A stretch of 50,122 bases of DNA from Amoebidium appalachense (GCA_963693365.1 CAVNZM010000032.1:1-50122), one strand, 5' to 3'; counted from the first letter of the stretch, positions 15,319 through 24,809 are shown. Numbers and translations are program-made. Notes: generated by a model not told the origin, from the sequence alone.

Positions 15319-18300
15319 GGGGGGGCACGGGTGTGTTGTCGACCTGCATGGGCACTGACTGGACAGGGGGTGGCGAGGGCGGCGGACTGATCACCCGGGC
15401 GTCGGGGGTTTCCTGAAGTCGCGGAGGGGCGGCGGCGGTTGCCGGTTCGGCGACTGCGGTTTTCTTCTTGGCCTTCTTCTCGGGTTTTTTGTAAGGGGTC
15501 CTGTTGGCATACAGGGCCGCGAATATTTCATGGAAGGGTTCTGCTGCCTGGGCATTGCGCAGAGGACCGCGCAGCCTCTCGAGCTCCTCCTCCGTGTTCA
15601 AGCTTTGGACGTAGGAGTTTCGGACTTCGGCGTTGAGCACGTCGAGCATACGCTTGGACACGACACCCGCGCGTTCCATTGTCGCCGCGTCCGCGGAGAC
15701 CTGCTCGGGCACGGCTTGGCCAGCGATGTCCTTCTGGGGCCGCTTCTTGCGCGGCCGCAGCGTGGGCACGAGCGCGTACCTCTTCCAGTTTGAGCCCAAG
15801 TAGTCCCAACGGGCGTCGTTGCTGCCGGTCGGACACAAGCGCTCGAAGGCGGCAGCCAGCTGGTTGTCGGCGACGGCAAGGGCGGCCAGCATGGCCGGGC
15901 GTGCAATGGGCTTCGGGCGGTAGACAACCCCCCCGACCCTCACGGACGCTATGGCGTTTGCCTGCATGCTGTCGCGCATGCGGCGCAGCTGGTGCAGAGG
16001 CCACCCGGGCTTGGGCCATTCGAGGGGTCGCTCATGGGGATTGACGAGCTTGCGGACACGTGTGAAAACAGTGCCGTCCGGTGCGAATTGGCCCAGCCTG
16101 TCGACGCGGATGTTCGAGTTCTTTGTGATGTTGACAGACAGGCCGTACCCGCATTTCTTCATCCAGTTTACGACGTGCTGGGGGTTCCTTGTAAGGGCTG
16201 CACACGCCTCCTTCATCAGCATGCGCAGGTGCATGTAAGATTTTGGGTAGCGTTTGCGCACGTAGTGCTTGACGAAGCCAATGGCAAGCTCGGCGACGTT
16301 GAACTTCGAGTTGTACGGGGGCAGCCACTGGACGCGCCACCTCTTCCGCAGCGACAGCCTGGTAATCTGGTCCAGAAACGCCTCTGCATTGTGCTGGGGG
16401 GCGTTGTCCATGCACAGAATGGCGTCGTCGGTGGCGGGGTCGCGCCCCAGCACGTGCTCGAGGAACAGATAGAAGGCGCGGCCGTCGAACGAGTCGGGGA
16501 CGAGCGTCTTGGCGTCGATGTCGGCCTTGGGCTCGGCGCCGCCGGGGGCCAGGTGCCTGTAGTTGTAGAGGTAGTCGTTGATCGGACGCGGGCTGAGAAT
16601 CATGCACTTGACCAGGCCGGTGAGGTTGCCCGCGGCGTTCTCGTACGGAAACCCGACGGCGATGACCAGCTTGGTGCCGATCCCGGTCAGCTTGGTCTGG
16701 GGGGCGGGGTGGTGGCCACCGCGGCGGCCCCAGACCATGCCGGGGGTCTCGTCGAGGTAGAGCGAGGACTCGTCGATGAAGACGAGGTTCTTGCGGTGGT
16801 TCTGGAGGAACGGAAGGCGTTCGACTTCGAAGAACTGGGTGGCGGCAGCGATGGACCGTACAAAGGTGTTGGTGGGGGCCTGTTCGGCACGCTTGTAGGA
16901 CAGGCCCATCTTTCGGCGCCACTTGTTCAGCGTGGACACGGACACGGACAATTTTGCGTCCGGGTACAGGCGGTTGTAGACCTCGAGGAGTTTCTCGCTC
17001 GAGACGCTCGGGACCTTTGTGGTGACCTGGTAGAGGGCGATCTTCTGCTCCTCTGTCAGCTTCTGGGTGCGCTGGTGGAGCTCGGCGATGTTCACGCCCT
17101 GGCGCGAGGTGTACTGCCCCTTGATGGCGCGCTCGATGTACCTGCGCGCGGTCTGCGGCGAGATCTTCATGACGCGGGCGATCTTTGCGGCCTTCTCGCC
17201 GCGCAGGTAGGCCAGCAGCACGCCGTCGCGCACGTCCTGGTCGTACGCCTTCCCCCTCACCACCCTGCCGACAGTGGGGTTGACCTGGTGGATGGCACGC
17301 GCGCGCACCACGCCCGGGGTGGTTGCGGCATCCGCCGGGTACCAGATCGCTTCGGGGCCATCGCGTAGCAGCAGCAGGCTGGCGCCGGTGTCAGTCAGCA
17401 TCCACAGCGCCCCGGTGGGGCTGTCGGGAGGGTCCATGTCGCAGCGGCGGTCGGCGTGCAGGGTGAGGACCCAGTGGTCCTCCGATGTCCTGATGTTACG
17501 GTTGGGGACGGGCTCGAAGATGACGGTGCGGATTGGCGACGGGGCGTCGGTGGACGGGGCGTTGACTATGAATGGGGTCTCGGGGTTTAGAAGGGCTTCG
17601 AACTTCTGCAGCTCGAGCAGGTAGAAGCCCAGCGGCGCGGGCGGGGGTGATGGAGCTGGTGCTGCGGCAAGATGGTACACCCCCACAAACGAGGCCGAGC
17701 TCTTGACGATGCGCGGTTTCTCGTTTGGGCGGGCGATGTGGAGGGCCACCAGCATGAGTTGGGGGACGTAGCGGTCCATGCGCACGACCAGGTACGCCAG
17801 CGGACGGAAGCGGAGCTCCCTGAGCTCAGGCGACACGTAAACGAGCCCGCACACGGAGTCGGTGATGTCCGTGGTTGTATTAGGTGCGACCGCGGCGCGG
17901 CCACGCACGGCACCGGCGGCTGGTTTCCCTGCCGCCTGCAATGGAGCGAGGGCGGGCCCCAGGACCCTCGTGAAGTCCGTGACCGCCCTGCTGGCGACCG
18001 ACGGCGCCAACCCCAAGCTTTTCGCGGCCGACTCGAAGTCTCTGGCCTTGTCCCTGTCCGAGTACTCAGCGCGGCGGAGGGTGCGGGCTGGCTCGCGGAG
18101 GACCGATTCACGCGACGCGGCGAGGTCGTCGTCGACGGCGTTCTCTGTGCGGGCTCTCCTGAAGTCCATGAACACTTTGACGGCTTCGCCTTTGGACTCG
18201 AGGGGGGGCGTTGGAGCTCCCTGCCGTCGGCGAGGCTCTCCAGCAGGGGCCTGATGCCGGCGTTGTGGGGCTTTTCGGCGAGGGCCAACGCGACCTTCTG

Positions 18301-18331
18301 CGTGTGCGCCATCAGGGCGTCCTTGCTCCAT
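15158..18331 (-). CDS. Tc1/IS630-like DDE transposase/integrase, main part
   Basis: The central segment has a helix-turn-helix region (VLLAYLRGEKAAKIARVMKI and TARRYIERAIKG), a second one (LSVSVSTLNKWRRKMGLSYK), then the DDE catalytic core: FIDESS (first Asp, near 16770), CMDNAPQHN (second Asp, near 16410) and LPPYNSKFNVAE (Glu, near 16293), the Tc1/mariner-IS630 pattern. An unassigned 350-residue region precedes it and a Pro-rich linker follows. Transposases of this class are normally 300-400 residues, so this one is several times larger. The true N-terminus lies in another frame (18205-19203). The ATG at 18331 is not a credible start because the coding bias only begins near 18210. Roles could be genome integration or an inserted mobile gene. 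Confidence 0.75.
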   Translation of the reverse strand: MEQGRPDGAHAEGRVGPRRKAPQRRHQAPAGEPRRRQGAPTPPLESKGEAVKVFMDFRRARTENAVDDDLAASRESVLREPARTLRRAEYSDRDKARDFESAAKSLGLAPSVASRAVTDFTRVLGPALAPLQAAGKPAAGAVRGRAAVAPNTTTDITDSVCGLVYVSPELRELRFRPLAYLVVRMDRYVPQLMLVALHIARPNEKPRIVKSSASFVGVYHLAAAPAPSPPPAPLGFYLLELQKFEALLNPETPFIVNAPSTDAPSPIRTVIFEPVPNRNIRTSEDHWVLTLHADRRCDMDPPDSPTGALWMLTDTGASLLLLRDGPEAIWYPADAATTPGVVRARAIHQVNPTVGRVVRGKAYDQDVRDGVLLAYLRGEKAAKIARVMKISPQTARRYIERAIKGQYTSRQGVNIAELHQRTQKLTEEQKIALYQVTTKVPSVSSEKLLEVYNRLYPDAKLSVSVSTLNKWRRKMGLSYKRAEQAPTNTFVRSIAAATQFFEVERLPFLQNHRKNLVFIDESSLYLDETPGMVWGRRGGHHPAPQTKLTGIGTKLVIAVGFPYENAAGNLTGLVKCMILSPRPINDYLYNYRHLAPGGAEPKADIDAKTLVPDSFDGRAFYLFLEHVLGRDPATDDAILCMDNAPQHNAEAFLDQITRLSLRKRWRVQWLPPYNSKFNVAELAIGFVKHYVRKRYPKSYMHLRMLMKEACAALTRNPQHVVNWMKKCGYGLSVNITKNSNIRVDRLGQFAPDGTVFTRVRKLVNPHERPLEWPKPGWPLHQLRRMRDSMQANAIASVRVGGVVYRPKPIARPAMLAALAVADNQLAAAFERLCPTGSNDARWDYLGSNWKRYALVPTLRPRKKRPQKDIAGQAVPEQVSADAATMERAGVVSKRMLDVLNAEVRNSYVQSLNTEEELERLRGPLRNAQAAEPFHEIFAALYANRTPYKKPEKKAKKKTAVAEPATAAAPPRLQETPDARVISPPPSPPPVQSVPMQVDNTPVPPLDRAGVGAQRPPTPPRDTAHRKSASVVRPQTPAPTPRPIPKPTGLVSAVRIHH

Positions 18332-19203
18332 GCCTTGGAGATGCGGCCGTCGCGGACGGCCTTCGCGAGCTCCTTTGCCATCTTCGCGCGCTCCTGGATC
18401 AGCGTGTGGATCGCGTGCTTGTACGCAAAGTTCCGTTCGGTGACGCTGTCGCCGACTGGCTCCTCGTACTCGCGCAGCGGCAGACCGGGGGCGATGATGG
18501 CAAGCGAGTTGACCATGTTCCGCTCACCGGCCTCCTCGTTGTCGTCGTCGTCGTCGTCCAGGATTCCAAGAGCAGTCGTATCCACGCCCGGTCGCCCTGC
18601 CTCTTCTTTCAGGAACTTCTTGACCTTGTCTGCATGGGCCTTCTCGGCGTCGGCGATATACCGGTACACTGTCCTGATGCGCTCGGGGTGATCGGGCTGA
18701 TGCGGCTCTGGGAGTTGGTGTAGGGGTTTAAGCTTGGGGGGCAGGACCGTGCCTCTTTCGTTCTTCCGCGCTGGCCCGCGGGCGACTTCCCTGAAGAGGT
18801 CCTGCCCGCGGGAGTCCGTGACGCCGTCAAGCTTGACGTAGCCCGCCGACGCGGTTCTCGAGTACACCTTGCCCATGAGGCTCCTGTGCATCTTGAAGTG
18901 CGGCGTTTCCGCCGCCACGTCGGCGTTAGGCCGGGTCTCCACGAACCGCTCCCACCACGTCTCGTGCGTGCGTGCGCGTGGTTCGTTGGGCGGGTCTTCG
19001 AACATGGGATCGCGGATGCGGAAGCGGGTGTGCGAGGACTGCTGGTCCGTGGACACAGACTGCTCGATGGCGTCTTTGGATACCGGGGAGTCGACCCGGG
19101 GGTCTATTCGAAAACGGGACGGGTCTTCGGCACATGGCCACGCGTCGGCCACGACTTTATTGTGGTTGTATCGGTCTACGACGATATAGCCAGGCCTGCT
19201 CAT
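18205..19203 (-). CDS. N-terminal part of the giant DDE protein, in another frame
   Basis: The coding run begins at the ATG at 19203 (MSRPGYIVVDRYNHNK), 21 bases after the PCNA stop, and continues for about 330 residues to a run of seven G/C at 18205-18211. There the bias passes to the frame of the DDE core (LESLADGRELQ in this frame, then LESKGEAVKVFMD in the next). The segment is charged, with a run of seven Asp near residue 218 and helices rich in Lys, Glu and Ala; no domain is recognised. The switch at a homopolymer suggests an indel in the assembly or a real inactivating mutation. Confidence 0.6.
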
Positions 19204-19223
19204 GCCACAGGCATGGATAATTC

Positions 19224-20009
19224 TTACATCTGGCACAGGTGGTATGCGAGGACGCCCAAATCGCTGACGATATATTCGAATCTGATGGGTTTGTTGTTTG
19301 CCACGTGTATCCTGACCGTACTGTTGACACAAGCACCCTTGCAGAACGCGGCCAGATATTTCACCATGTACTTGGCCTTCACCTTCTCGTCGTGCGCCTT
19401 GACGAAGACCACGCCAGACGACTTGCATCGTCTGATTTTCAGGGTGTCCTGGCTGCGCTCGGGTATGTCGATGCGACACTTGCCGAGCGCACCTACCGCA
19501 CGCAGCCTCATGCAGCCGTCGGATACGCTGATGCACACGACGTTCGAGACGGACTGGATGTCGCGCAGGTACCTCGCGAGTTCGTGAGCCTGGATGTCGA
19601 AGACACAGTCGTAGTCGAGCGACGGCGTCACCAACAGTGGCCTCTCCTCCTTTATCAGGGTCATGGTGTAGGTAATTGCACTCGCGTCGTCTGTCGTCTC
19701 CATCTTCACCTTGAGGCCGTTGTCCTCCGAGCAGAAGGAAATGCTGTTAAACTTGTGAGCGGCTGCGTTCTTGACGATCTTGTAGAGATTCTGAATCTCG
19801 AACGTGGCTCGGAACTCCTCCGCGACGTCGAATATCTCAAAGCGGTCCGCGGGGAAGTGCATGTGGACAAATGCCTTCTTCGCGTTGTCCACGGCCGGAA
19901 GGACCAGTCCGTCTTTTGGGCTGAAGACGACGGTGACCTCGCCCAGTATGTCCTTGATGCTGTCGACTGCGCATTTGAACGTGTTCACCTGGACGGTCTT
20001 GACGAGCAT
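19224..20009 (-). CDS. PCNA-like DNA sliding clamp
   Basis: A 261-residue protein, the usual PCNA length. It starts MLVKTVQVNTFKCAVDSIKDI, has VTVVFSPKDGLVLPAVDNAK at the place of the conserved first-domain strands (compare F.. GI..QAMD.SH), FRATFEIQNLYKIVKNA, the interdomain region, and ends with FEYIVSDLGVLAYHLCQM, matching the eukaryotic G.L.YYLAPK tail. The trimeric clamp tethers polymerase and ligase to DNA in the nucleus or viral factory. A TATAAAAAG box 32 bases upstream supports the start. The gene directly precedes the giant DDE gene on the same strand. Confidence 0.85.
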   Translation of the reverse strand: MLVKTVQVNTFKCAVDSIKDILGEVTVVFSPKDGLVLPAVDNAKKAFVHMHFPADRFEIFDVAEEFRATFEIQNLYKIVKNAAAHKFNSISFCSEDNGLKVKMETTDDASAITYTMTLIKEERPLLVTPSLDYDCVFDIQAHELARYLRDIQSVSNVVCISVSDGCMRLRAVGALGKCRIDIPERSQDTLKIRRCKSSGVVFVKAHDEKVKAKYMVKYLAAFCKGACVNSTVRIHVANNKPIRFEYIVSDLGVLAYHLCQM

Positions 20010-20040
20010 TGTGTTCTGGCGTGAAATGTGGATTGACGGG

Positions 20041-20049
20041 GCTTTTTAT
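20041..20049 (-). promoter_or_regulatory. TATA box of the PCNA gene
   Basis: TATAAAAAG (box plus flank) on the minus strand, 32 bases before the ATG at 20009. A TCTATACA element lies further out, near 20079, toward the divergent gene. Confidence 0.55.
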
Positions 20050-20091
20050 ACCTTGGCTTGCCGCGGTCGGGCTTTTTTCTATACACCCCGT

Positions 20092-21069
20092 ATGAACTCC
20101 GGGACGATGGACCGATCACTGATCTACATGGCCCTCCTGGCTGCGGGGGTGTACTACTTCACCAAGCCGACATACGGCGGCTGCGGTTCCTTGGAGTACG
20201 AGGATGATTCGCACCACCACCACCACACCGAGGACTGGGCGAACGGCCCCTTCGATGAGGATACCGCGCTTGCAGACGTGGACGGGCTGGCATCCGAGAC
20301 CTATGAACCCGAGGATACGGCCCTGGCCTATGGCAACCAGGGCATGGACGACGACGACGACGACTACGCGCTAGCATACGACGACGACGCGCTCGCGGAC
20401 TTTGGGTACGCACGAGCTGGCTACGACGATGACGCGCTCGGCTATGATGACCACTATGCCACCGCAGACTTCTACGACTTCGCCATGGCGGACCCCGCGC
20501 CCGTCCCCGCCCCGGCGCCCGCCGCCGCGGCGGCGCAACAGCAAACCGCGCCGCCGCCTGCCGCGCCCGTGCCCAATGCACCCACGGTTGTCAACGCGGG
20601 GGGGCAGCAGGTGGTGGTGCCGGGACCAGCGCCGGCGCAAAAGGCGCTGCAGCCGACGTCGGTGGTGCCATCGGGCACACCCAGCGGGCTAATCGGAGCG
20701 GCGACGAGGCCCAGTGTGCATCCCATGCTCACGCACAGCGTGCACACGGTGGGGCCGGACGTCAGCAACAACACAATGGACGCCATATCCAAGATCCAGG
20801 GCACGGGGTTGTTCCAAGGGAGCGAGATGAAGCCGCGGGCACGCAGTAGCGTGGCCAAACTGTCCGCACAGGAGGTGTTGGCGGCAACCAGCCGGCCGCG
20901 CAACGTGGCGGCCCCCGCCGTGTACAAGAAGAACGGCAACCTGCAGATCCGACCGGACCCCACGATCCACAGCGCGGGCATGGACAGCCTGCCGGCAATC
21001 AGCGGGTTTCGGGACATCAGCAAGCGCGAGGAGTTCTCGGAGTCGCTGGCCGCGACGCTGCTGGGGTAG
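20092..21069 (+). CDS. membrane-anchored acidic protein
   Basis: A 325-residue protein with an N-terminal hydrophobic helix (LIYMALLAAGVYYF, about 9-22) that looks like a signal anchor, a His run, then a repetitive acidic region (about 50-135) with motifs such as DDDDDYALAYDDDALADFGYA, an Ala/Pro/Gln linker and a C-terminal 120 residues of ordinary composition that look folded (VAKLSAQEVLAA, FRDISKREEFSESLAATLLG). It may be a virion membrane protein. An alternative start at 20107 removes five residues. The function is unknown; the acidic repeat could bind basic core proteins or metal ions. Confidence 0.65.
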   Translation: MNSGTMDRSLIYMALLAAGVYYFTKPTYGGCGSLEYEDDSHHHHHTEDWANGPFDEDTALADVDGLASETYEPEDTALAYGNQGMDDDDDDYALAYDDDALADFGYARAGYDDDALGYDDHYATADFYDFAMADPAPVPAPAPAAAAAQQQTAPPPAAPVPNAPTVVNAGGQQVVVPGPAPAQKALQPTSVVPSGTPSGLIGAATRPSVHPMLTHSVHTVGPDVSNNTMDAISKIQGTGLFQGSEMKPRARSSVAKLSAQEVLAATSRPRNVAAPAVYKKNGNLQIRPDPTIHSAGMDSLPAISGFRDISKREEFSESLAATLLG

Positions 21070-21146
21070 ACACGCACGGAGTGCACGAACAGTAAACGCT
21101 ACACAACCACAGTAAACGGCTTTATTGGGCGAAGTGGTCCAATGAT

Positions 21147-22508
21147 CTAAGGGAGAACAACTACGGGCCAGTTTTCTGTCTCCGCCAGTTCGTTCCACGC
21201 ATCCATAATTACGCGGAATCCTGCATAGTTGTTGGCGAGCTGCTCTTGGTTGCCCGACCTCCCGCCAATGCGGATGTATTGGGCATGCCTCCGAATCAAG
21301 CACTTGAACTCGGTCTCGAAGTCGCGGGCCTGTGCCTTGTCTTGAGCAGGGAGGGCAAGCAGCACGTTGGCTAGAATCTTGTCCCTGCACTTTTCCTTCT
21401 TGTAGCGCTTAGCTATACCGTCCTGTCCCGTCATGCCGAACATCAGCGTGCCGTCGCAGTTGTCAATAAAGTACATACACGGTCCAGCACGGGCCTTGTC
21501 GGTCAATTCCTCATTGACCTCTCGCACCAAATAGAAACGGGAGTCCAGGCGCGACAGCAGGGCTTGGGACTCCTTGTTCTGCTCGTGGACTAGCACCATG
21601 GTCTTGCGCTTCGCCTCCTCCTTGCGCTCGTACTCCTCCGCCCGCACCCTTGCCTCATCCGTTCGCAGCACGACAGCGAGGAGTTCGGGGTTGCCGGTGA
21701 TGACCACCTGCCTCTGGAGCATCAGCGCCTGCTGCACCAGTTCGATGGCTCTCTCGGCTGTGTGGCCCCCGTTGCTCTTCAGCATCCAATACTTGATGTC
21801 TGTATCGGAGAGCACGCGCTTCTCTCTCTTGCCGGCCACTTCCCCCGTGCCTTCTGCAGCTCGCTTGGGCCTTGTCTGGACCGCCACGGCCACGGATTCC
21901 GTGCCCGCGGCGCTGTCGGTTTCGCGCAGCACGTCGGCCACCGCGCCGTGGTCGCCGGAGAGCGCCTTGCCTTGTATGGAGCACCACTTGGCATGATAGG
22001 AGGGGCTGATGTGCTGTGCAAATGCAGTCGCCACGTCAACATGTACCCAGGTGCCTCGCAATGTATCTGATGCAGGGCCTTGGTACCGAATACGCGAGTC
22101 GTCTATCAGACTTCCATCCTCAAAGCCATCCTCAAATCCTTGAGGATGGGTACCAAGGTCTTGAGGATGGGCCGTGCCCTCACTCTCAGTCCTGCTGTGA
22201 GCTCGAAGAATCTCTTTAACCAGTGCCTTTGCGCTATCAGTTTGAAACCAACCGCTCCAAGTCTTCTTGGTTGCGGATCTCTTTGCGAGCTGTGTAACGT
22301 TTACCCAAAGCTCCCCTCCGCTGCGCACTTCCCCGTATGTAAGGACTTTGCCCTCGCTGTCGTTTATTGGCGTGACCTCTCCCTCTTGCAGGACCTGCCC
22401 GTTGCGCATCACCACACGCGCCCGGGCGGGCTGCGGGGCCGGTGATGCGAGCGTGTTATACGCAGGTGGCTGCATTGCGAGAGTGGGCATTGCGAGACTG
22501 GCCATCAA
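21147..22508 (-). CDS. KilA-N protein with GIY-YIG-like C-terminus
   Basis: A 453-residue protein. Residues about 65-180 fit a KilA-N DNA-binding domain: GELWVNVTQLAKRS, WSGWFQTDSAKALVKEIL, and after an insert GTWVHVDVATAFAQHISP. A charged helical linker follows. The C-terminal 120 residues start CMYFIDNCDGTLMFGMTGQDGIAKRYK, reminiscent of GIY-YIG/T5orf172 domains that often partner KilA-N, and end FRVIMDAWNELAETENWPV. A decayed copy of that tail is at 6850-6905. Such proteins are thought to be DNA-binding regulators or nicking enzymes in phages and large viruses. Several ATGs lie close together (22508, 22505, 22490). GIY-YIG activity is uncertain because the second half of the signature is weak. 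Confidence 0.7.
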   Translation of the reverse strand: MMASLAMPTLAMQPPAYNTLASPAPQPARARVVMRNGQVLQEGEVTPINDSEGKVLTYGEVRSGGELWVNVTQLAKRSATKKTWSGWFQTDSAKALVKEILRAHSRTESEGTAHPQDLGTHPQGFEDGFEDGSLIDDSRIRYQGPASDTLRGTWVHVDVATAFAQHISPSYHAKWCSIQGKALSGDHGAVADVLRETDSAAGTESVAVAVQTRPKRAAEGTGEVAGKREKRVLSDTDIKYWMLKSNGGHTAERAIELVQQALMLQRQVVITGNPELLAVVLRTDEARVRAEEYERKEEAKRKTMVLVHEQNKESQALLSRLDSRFYLVREVNEELTDKARAGPCMYFIDNCDGTLMFGMTGQDGIAKRYKKEKCRDKILANVLLALPAQDKAQARDFETEFKCLIRRHAQYIRIGGRSGNQEQLANNYAGFRVIMDAWNELAETENWPVVVLP

Positions 22509-22626
22509 TCTAGGTACAGGTTTTATTTTTCAGTGTGTATCGCCCCTCGTTTGCCTGTCACTGGCGACCCAGCTATCACCCCGCCCTTTGGATCCAAGGC
22601 GCGGATGGCCACCCCAATCGTTTTCG

Positions 22627-24057
22627 TCATAAACCCACGACCTTCTCGTGGCTGAACGTGTACGTATGCACCCAGTCGCCCTCACCCGCCCCCTCCCCGC
22701 CTACGGCCACATCCCGGCACGGCCGCTTGGTGCGCGCGCCGAACAGCTTGCCCATCATCGACCCGAGCTTCCTGACGCTGACGCCGGCGGGGTCGCGGCC
22801 ATTGCGAACAGCCCAGGTGCGCATGCGCTCGGCCATGCCCGTGGTGGTAACATGGGCGCCATCGGCGATCGCCATGTCCTCACAGCCATCGGCCCCGAAA
22901 GCCATATCGCGCAGGAACAGCATGACGTCGCCCATGTTTGCCTGTCGCAGTTCCTGCTTCAGCTCGGTCATCGGGGGCGGGGGCAGCATGGGGGGGACGT
23001 TGGGCAGACGCACGAGTGTGTCGTGTATGGCCTGCAGGGCCTTCGGTTGGGCGTGGTGGGCGACGAACGAGCCGAAGTAGGCAGTGTCGCCGATCCTCTC
23101 ACCGGACACCTCCATGCAGGCGTAGCGCCTGTCACTGGCCTCGACCAACACGGGCAACGATTCGTTCGTCAGCAGCACGTAGCGCTCGCACGAGCGAACG
23201 GTATGGGCGTCATGACCCTTCTTCTCGACCAGGTTAGTAGACTCGGTGATGTGCGACTTCATGATGTTGTTGATCTCGCGCGAGTTCCCGAACAGCACCT
23301 CGTCGACAATGACGAGCAGCTTGTTCTGGAGATGCGCGTTGAAGTGGTTCTGGATCCTGTCCTTGCGGTTCACGTAGACGGTGTGCTCTGCACCGATGAC
23401 GTCGGTGAGGACCTGGAAGAACACGTTCTTGCCCGCTCCCTGGCGCGACACGAACAGCAGCGCGCTGCCGGGCTTCGCGGCGGGGAACTGAAACAGATGC
23501 CCGAGCCAGGTCAGCATGTACGCGAACAGCACCTCGTTGCCACCACACAACAGGTCGCGCGCGTGCGCGAGGAAGGGCGCGGCCAGAGACTCGCGCTCTT
23601 CCGACGGCATGTCGCTTGGGCGGTGGCGGAAGCCAGGGAACAGGTTGAAGACGTGGTACGGGCCGGTGGTGTACCTGCGACGTCCGGTCAGGGGATCGGG
23701 GTCCGCGGGGTCGTAGACGACGCGCTCGTACACCAGGATGTCAGGGCCATTGAGGTACTCGCGACCGGTGTACTTTGCCACACGGGCGCCGCGGTCCGAG
23801 TGGATGGTGAACTGAAACTTGCCGAGGGTGTCGACCGCGTCGCGCTTGGACACGATGCGGTGCTCGAACTGTTGGCGTTCGTCGGACCACTGCTTGAGGA
23901 TGTATGCCGAGGATCCCTTGATCCAAGCCACCACGCTGCGCAGGTAGTCGACGGCCATACTCTCGGACCAATCGTACTGCGCGCACTCGCGCGGCACGAA
24001 GGGCACGTCGTGGAGGGGGCCGCGGGTGGGGTCCTCGAAGATCGCGTAGTCGGTCAT
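22627..24057 (-). CDS. D5-like superfamily 3 helicase, copy 1
   Basis: A 476-residue protein with Walker A SRQGAGKN (204-211), Walker B LLVIVDEVLFG (247-257) and a following sensor strand RYVLLTNESLPV, the SF3 layout of D5-like/DUF5906 primase-helicases in viruses and plasmids. The N-terminal 190 residues correspond to the D5_N-type region; no AEP primase motif is evident. It should unwind DNA at the viral origin as a hexamer. A TATAAAAG box sits 43 bases upstream. A paralogue lies at 42841-44289. This copy is adjacent to the KilA-N gene on the same strand. A full primase domain may be encoded elsewhere. Confidence 0.8.
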   Translation of the reverse strand: MTDYAIFEDPTRGPLHDVPFVPRECAQYDWSESMAVDYLRSVVAWIKGSSAYILKQWSDERQQFEHRIVSKRDAVDTLGKFQFTIHSDRGARVAKYTGREYLNGPDILVYERVVYDPADPDPLTGRRRYTTGPYHVFNLFPGFRHRPSDMPSEERESLAAPFLAHARDLLCGGNEVLFAYMLTWLGHLFQFPAAKPGSALLFVSRQGAGKNVFFQVLTDVIGAEHTVYVNRKDRIQNHFNAHLQNKLLVIVDEVLFGNSREINNIMKSHITESTNLVEKKGHDAHTVRSCERYVLLTNESLPVLVEASDRRYACMEVSGERIGDTAYFGSFVAHHAQPKALQAIHDTLVRLPNVPPMLPPPPMTELKQELRQANMGDVMLFLRDMAFGADGCEDMAIADGAHVTTTGMAERMRTWAVRNGRDPAGVSVRKLGSMMGKLFGARTKRPCRDVAVGGEGAGEGDWVHTYTFSHEKVVGL

Positions 24058-24099
24058 GTTTAAGAAGGGGGCGAATGAAGATTGGTTCGGGGCACGCGG

Positions 24100-24107
24100 C
24101 TTTTATA
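24100..24107 (-). promoter_or_regulatory. TATA box of D5-like helicase copy 1
   Basis: TATAAAAG on the minus strand, 43 bases before the ATG at 24057, with a CCAAT element between box and ATG. Confidence 0.55.
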
Positions 24108-24234
24108 GGCACGCAATGGCATGGGCAGTTATATTTCGGGGTAAAGATACGTGCAATGGACGACACCATGCTGGCGCTGCTGCTGTATGCGAGCTGCATC
24201 CGCGCCGGAGCAGATGGCGTGCGCTTGTTCTGTG

Positions 24235-24762
24235 TCATTCTCTATTGCTGCGCCTTTCTATCCTGTTGCCTGGAACCAGTTCAAGCATCAGAATGTCGCA
24301 ACCGCCGGCGTGGCGCACTTTAGCGCCACACCTAATCAAGTCGATGCTCACCATGGTGGTGCTCGCGCTTGTCGCCTTGAGGGGCACCGCGCGCTGCAGG
24401 GGTTCGTCGAGTGGGTCCCCGTGTGGGAGCAAGGCCAGGTCGATGTCGCAGCGGACCCAGCACATACGGAACGCGATACCGGGCTGTAGGTCGACAAAGA
24501 TCGTGTCGGACAGACCGGTGGTGTCGGTGTATAAAAAGCGGAAATGGTTCAGACCGTCGCGGTTGGACGCTTCGAGGAACGCAAGCGGGGCAGTCGTCTC
24601 CGCATACACCGTGCCGGCCTTTTCCAGGACGGCCCTGATTTTGAGCGGCACGAGGTCGACGGCGGCATAACCCTGGCCATTGAAGCGTGCACCGGCGACA
24701 AACCGAGTAAGGCTGGAGGTGAAGGCTGCGAGGGCTTCCGCTTCCAAGTGTATTTTTGGCAT
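24235..24762 (-). CDS. hypothetical protein, paralogue of the 39801 gene
   Basis: A 175-residue protein related to that at 39801-40316. Both share E(A/S)SNRDGLNHF, a following strand-rich part with DLxxGxxFRxxWxRxDxxLxLLPxxDPxDE, and AVPLKATS. No membrane segment, no known domain; mostly beta. Two diverged copies with intact frames suggest selection. A TATAAAAGC box lies 39 bases upstream. It is in line with the D5-like helicase gene on the same strand. Function unknown. Confidence 0.65.
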   Translation of the reverse strand: MPKIHLEAEALAAFTSSLTRFVAGARFNGQGYAAVDLVPLKIRAVLEKAGTVYAETTAPLAFLEASNRDGLNHFRFLYTDTTGLSDTIFVDLQPGIAFRMCWVRCDIDLALLPHGDPLDEPLQRAVPLKATSASTTMVSIDLIRCGAKVRHAGGCDILMLELVPGNRIERRSNRE

Positions 24763-24800
24763 CTGTGCGAGCTGACAGCAGACTGAGAGGCCGCGATGGC

Positions 24801-24809
24801 GCTTTTATA
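24801..24809 (-). promoter_or_regulatory. TATA box of the 24235 gene
   Basis: TATAAAAGC on the minus strand, 39 bases before the ATG at 24762. The 90-base gap also has to serve the plus-strand frames that follow, so it may be a two-way promoter. Confidence 0.5.

Noticed and set aside
15992-17368. 458-residue plus-strand frame opposite the DDE core
   Set aside because: It is a shadow of the GC-rich transposase gene. It lacks any motif, whereas the minus strand has the full DDE set.
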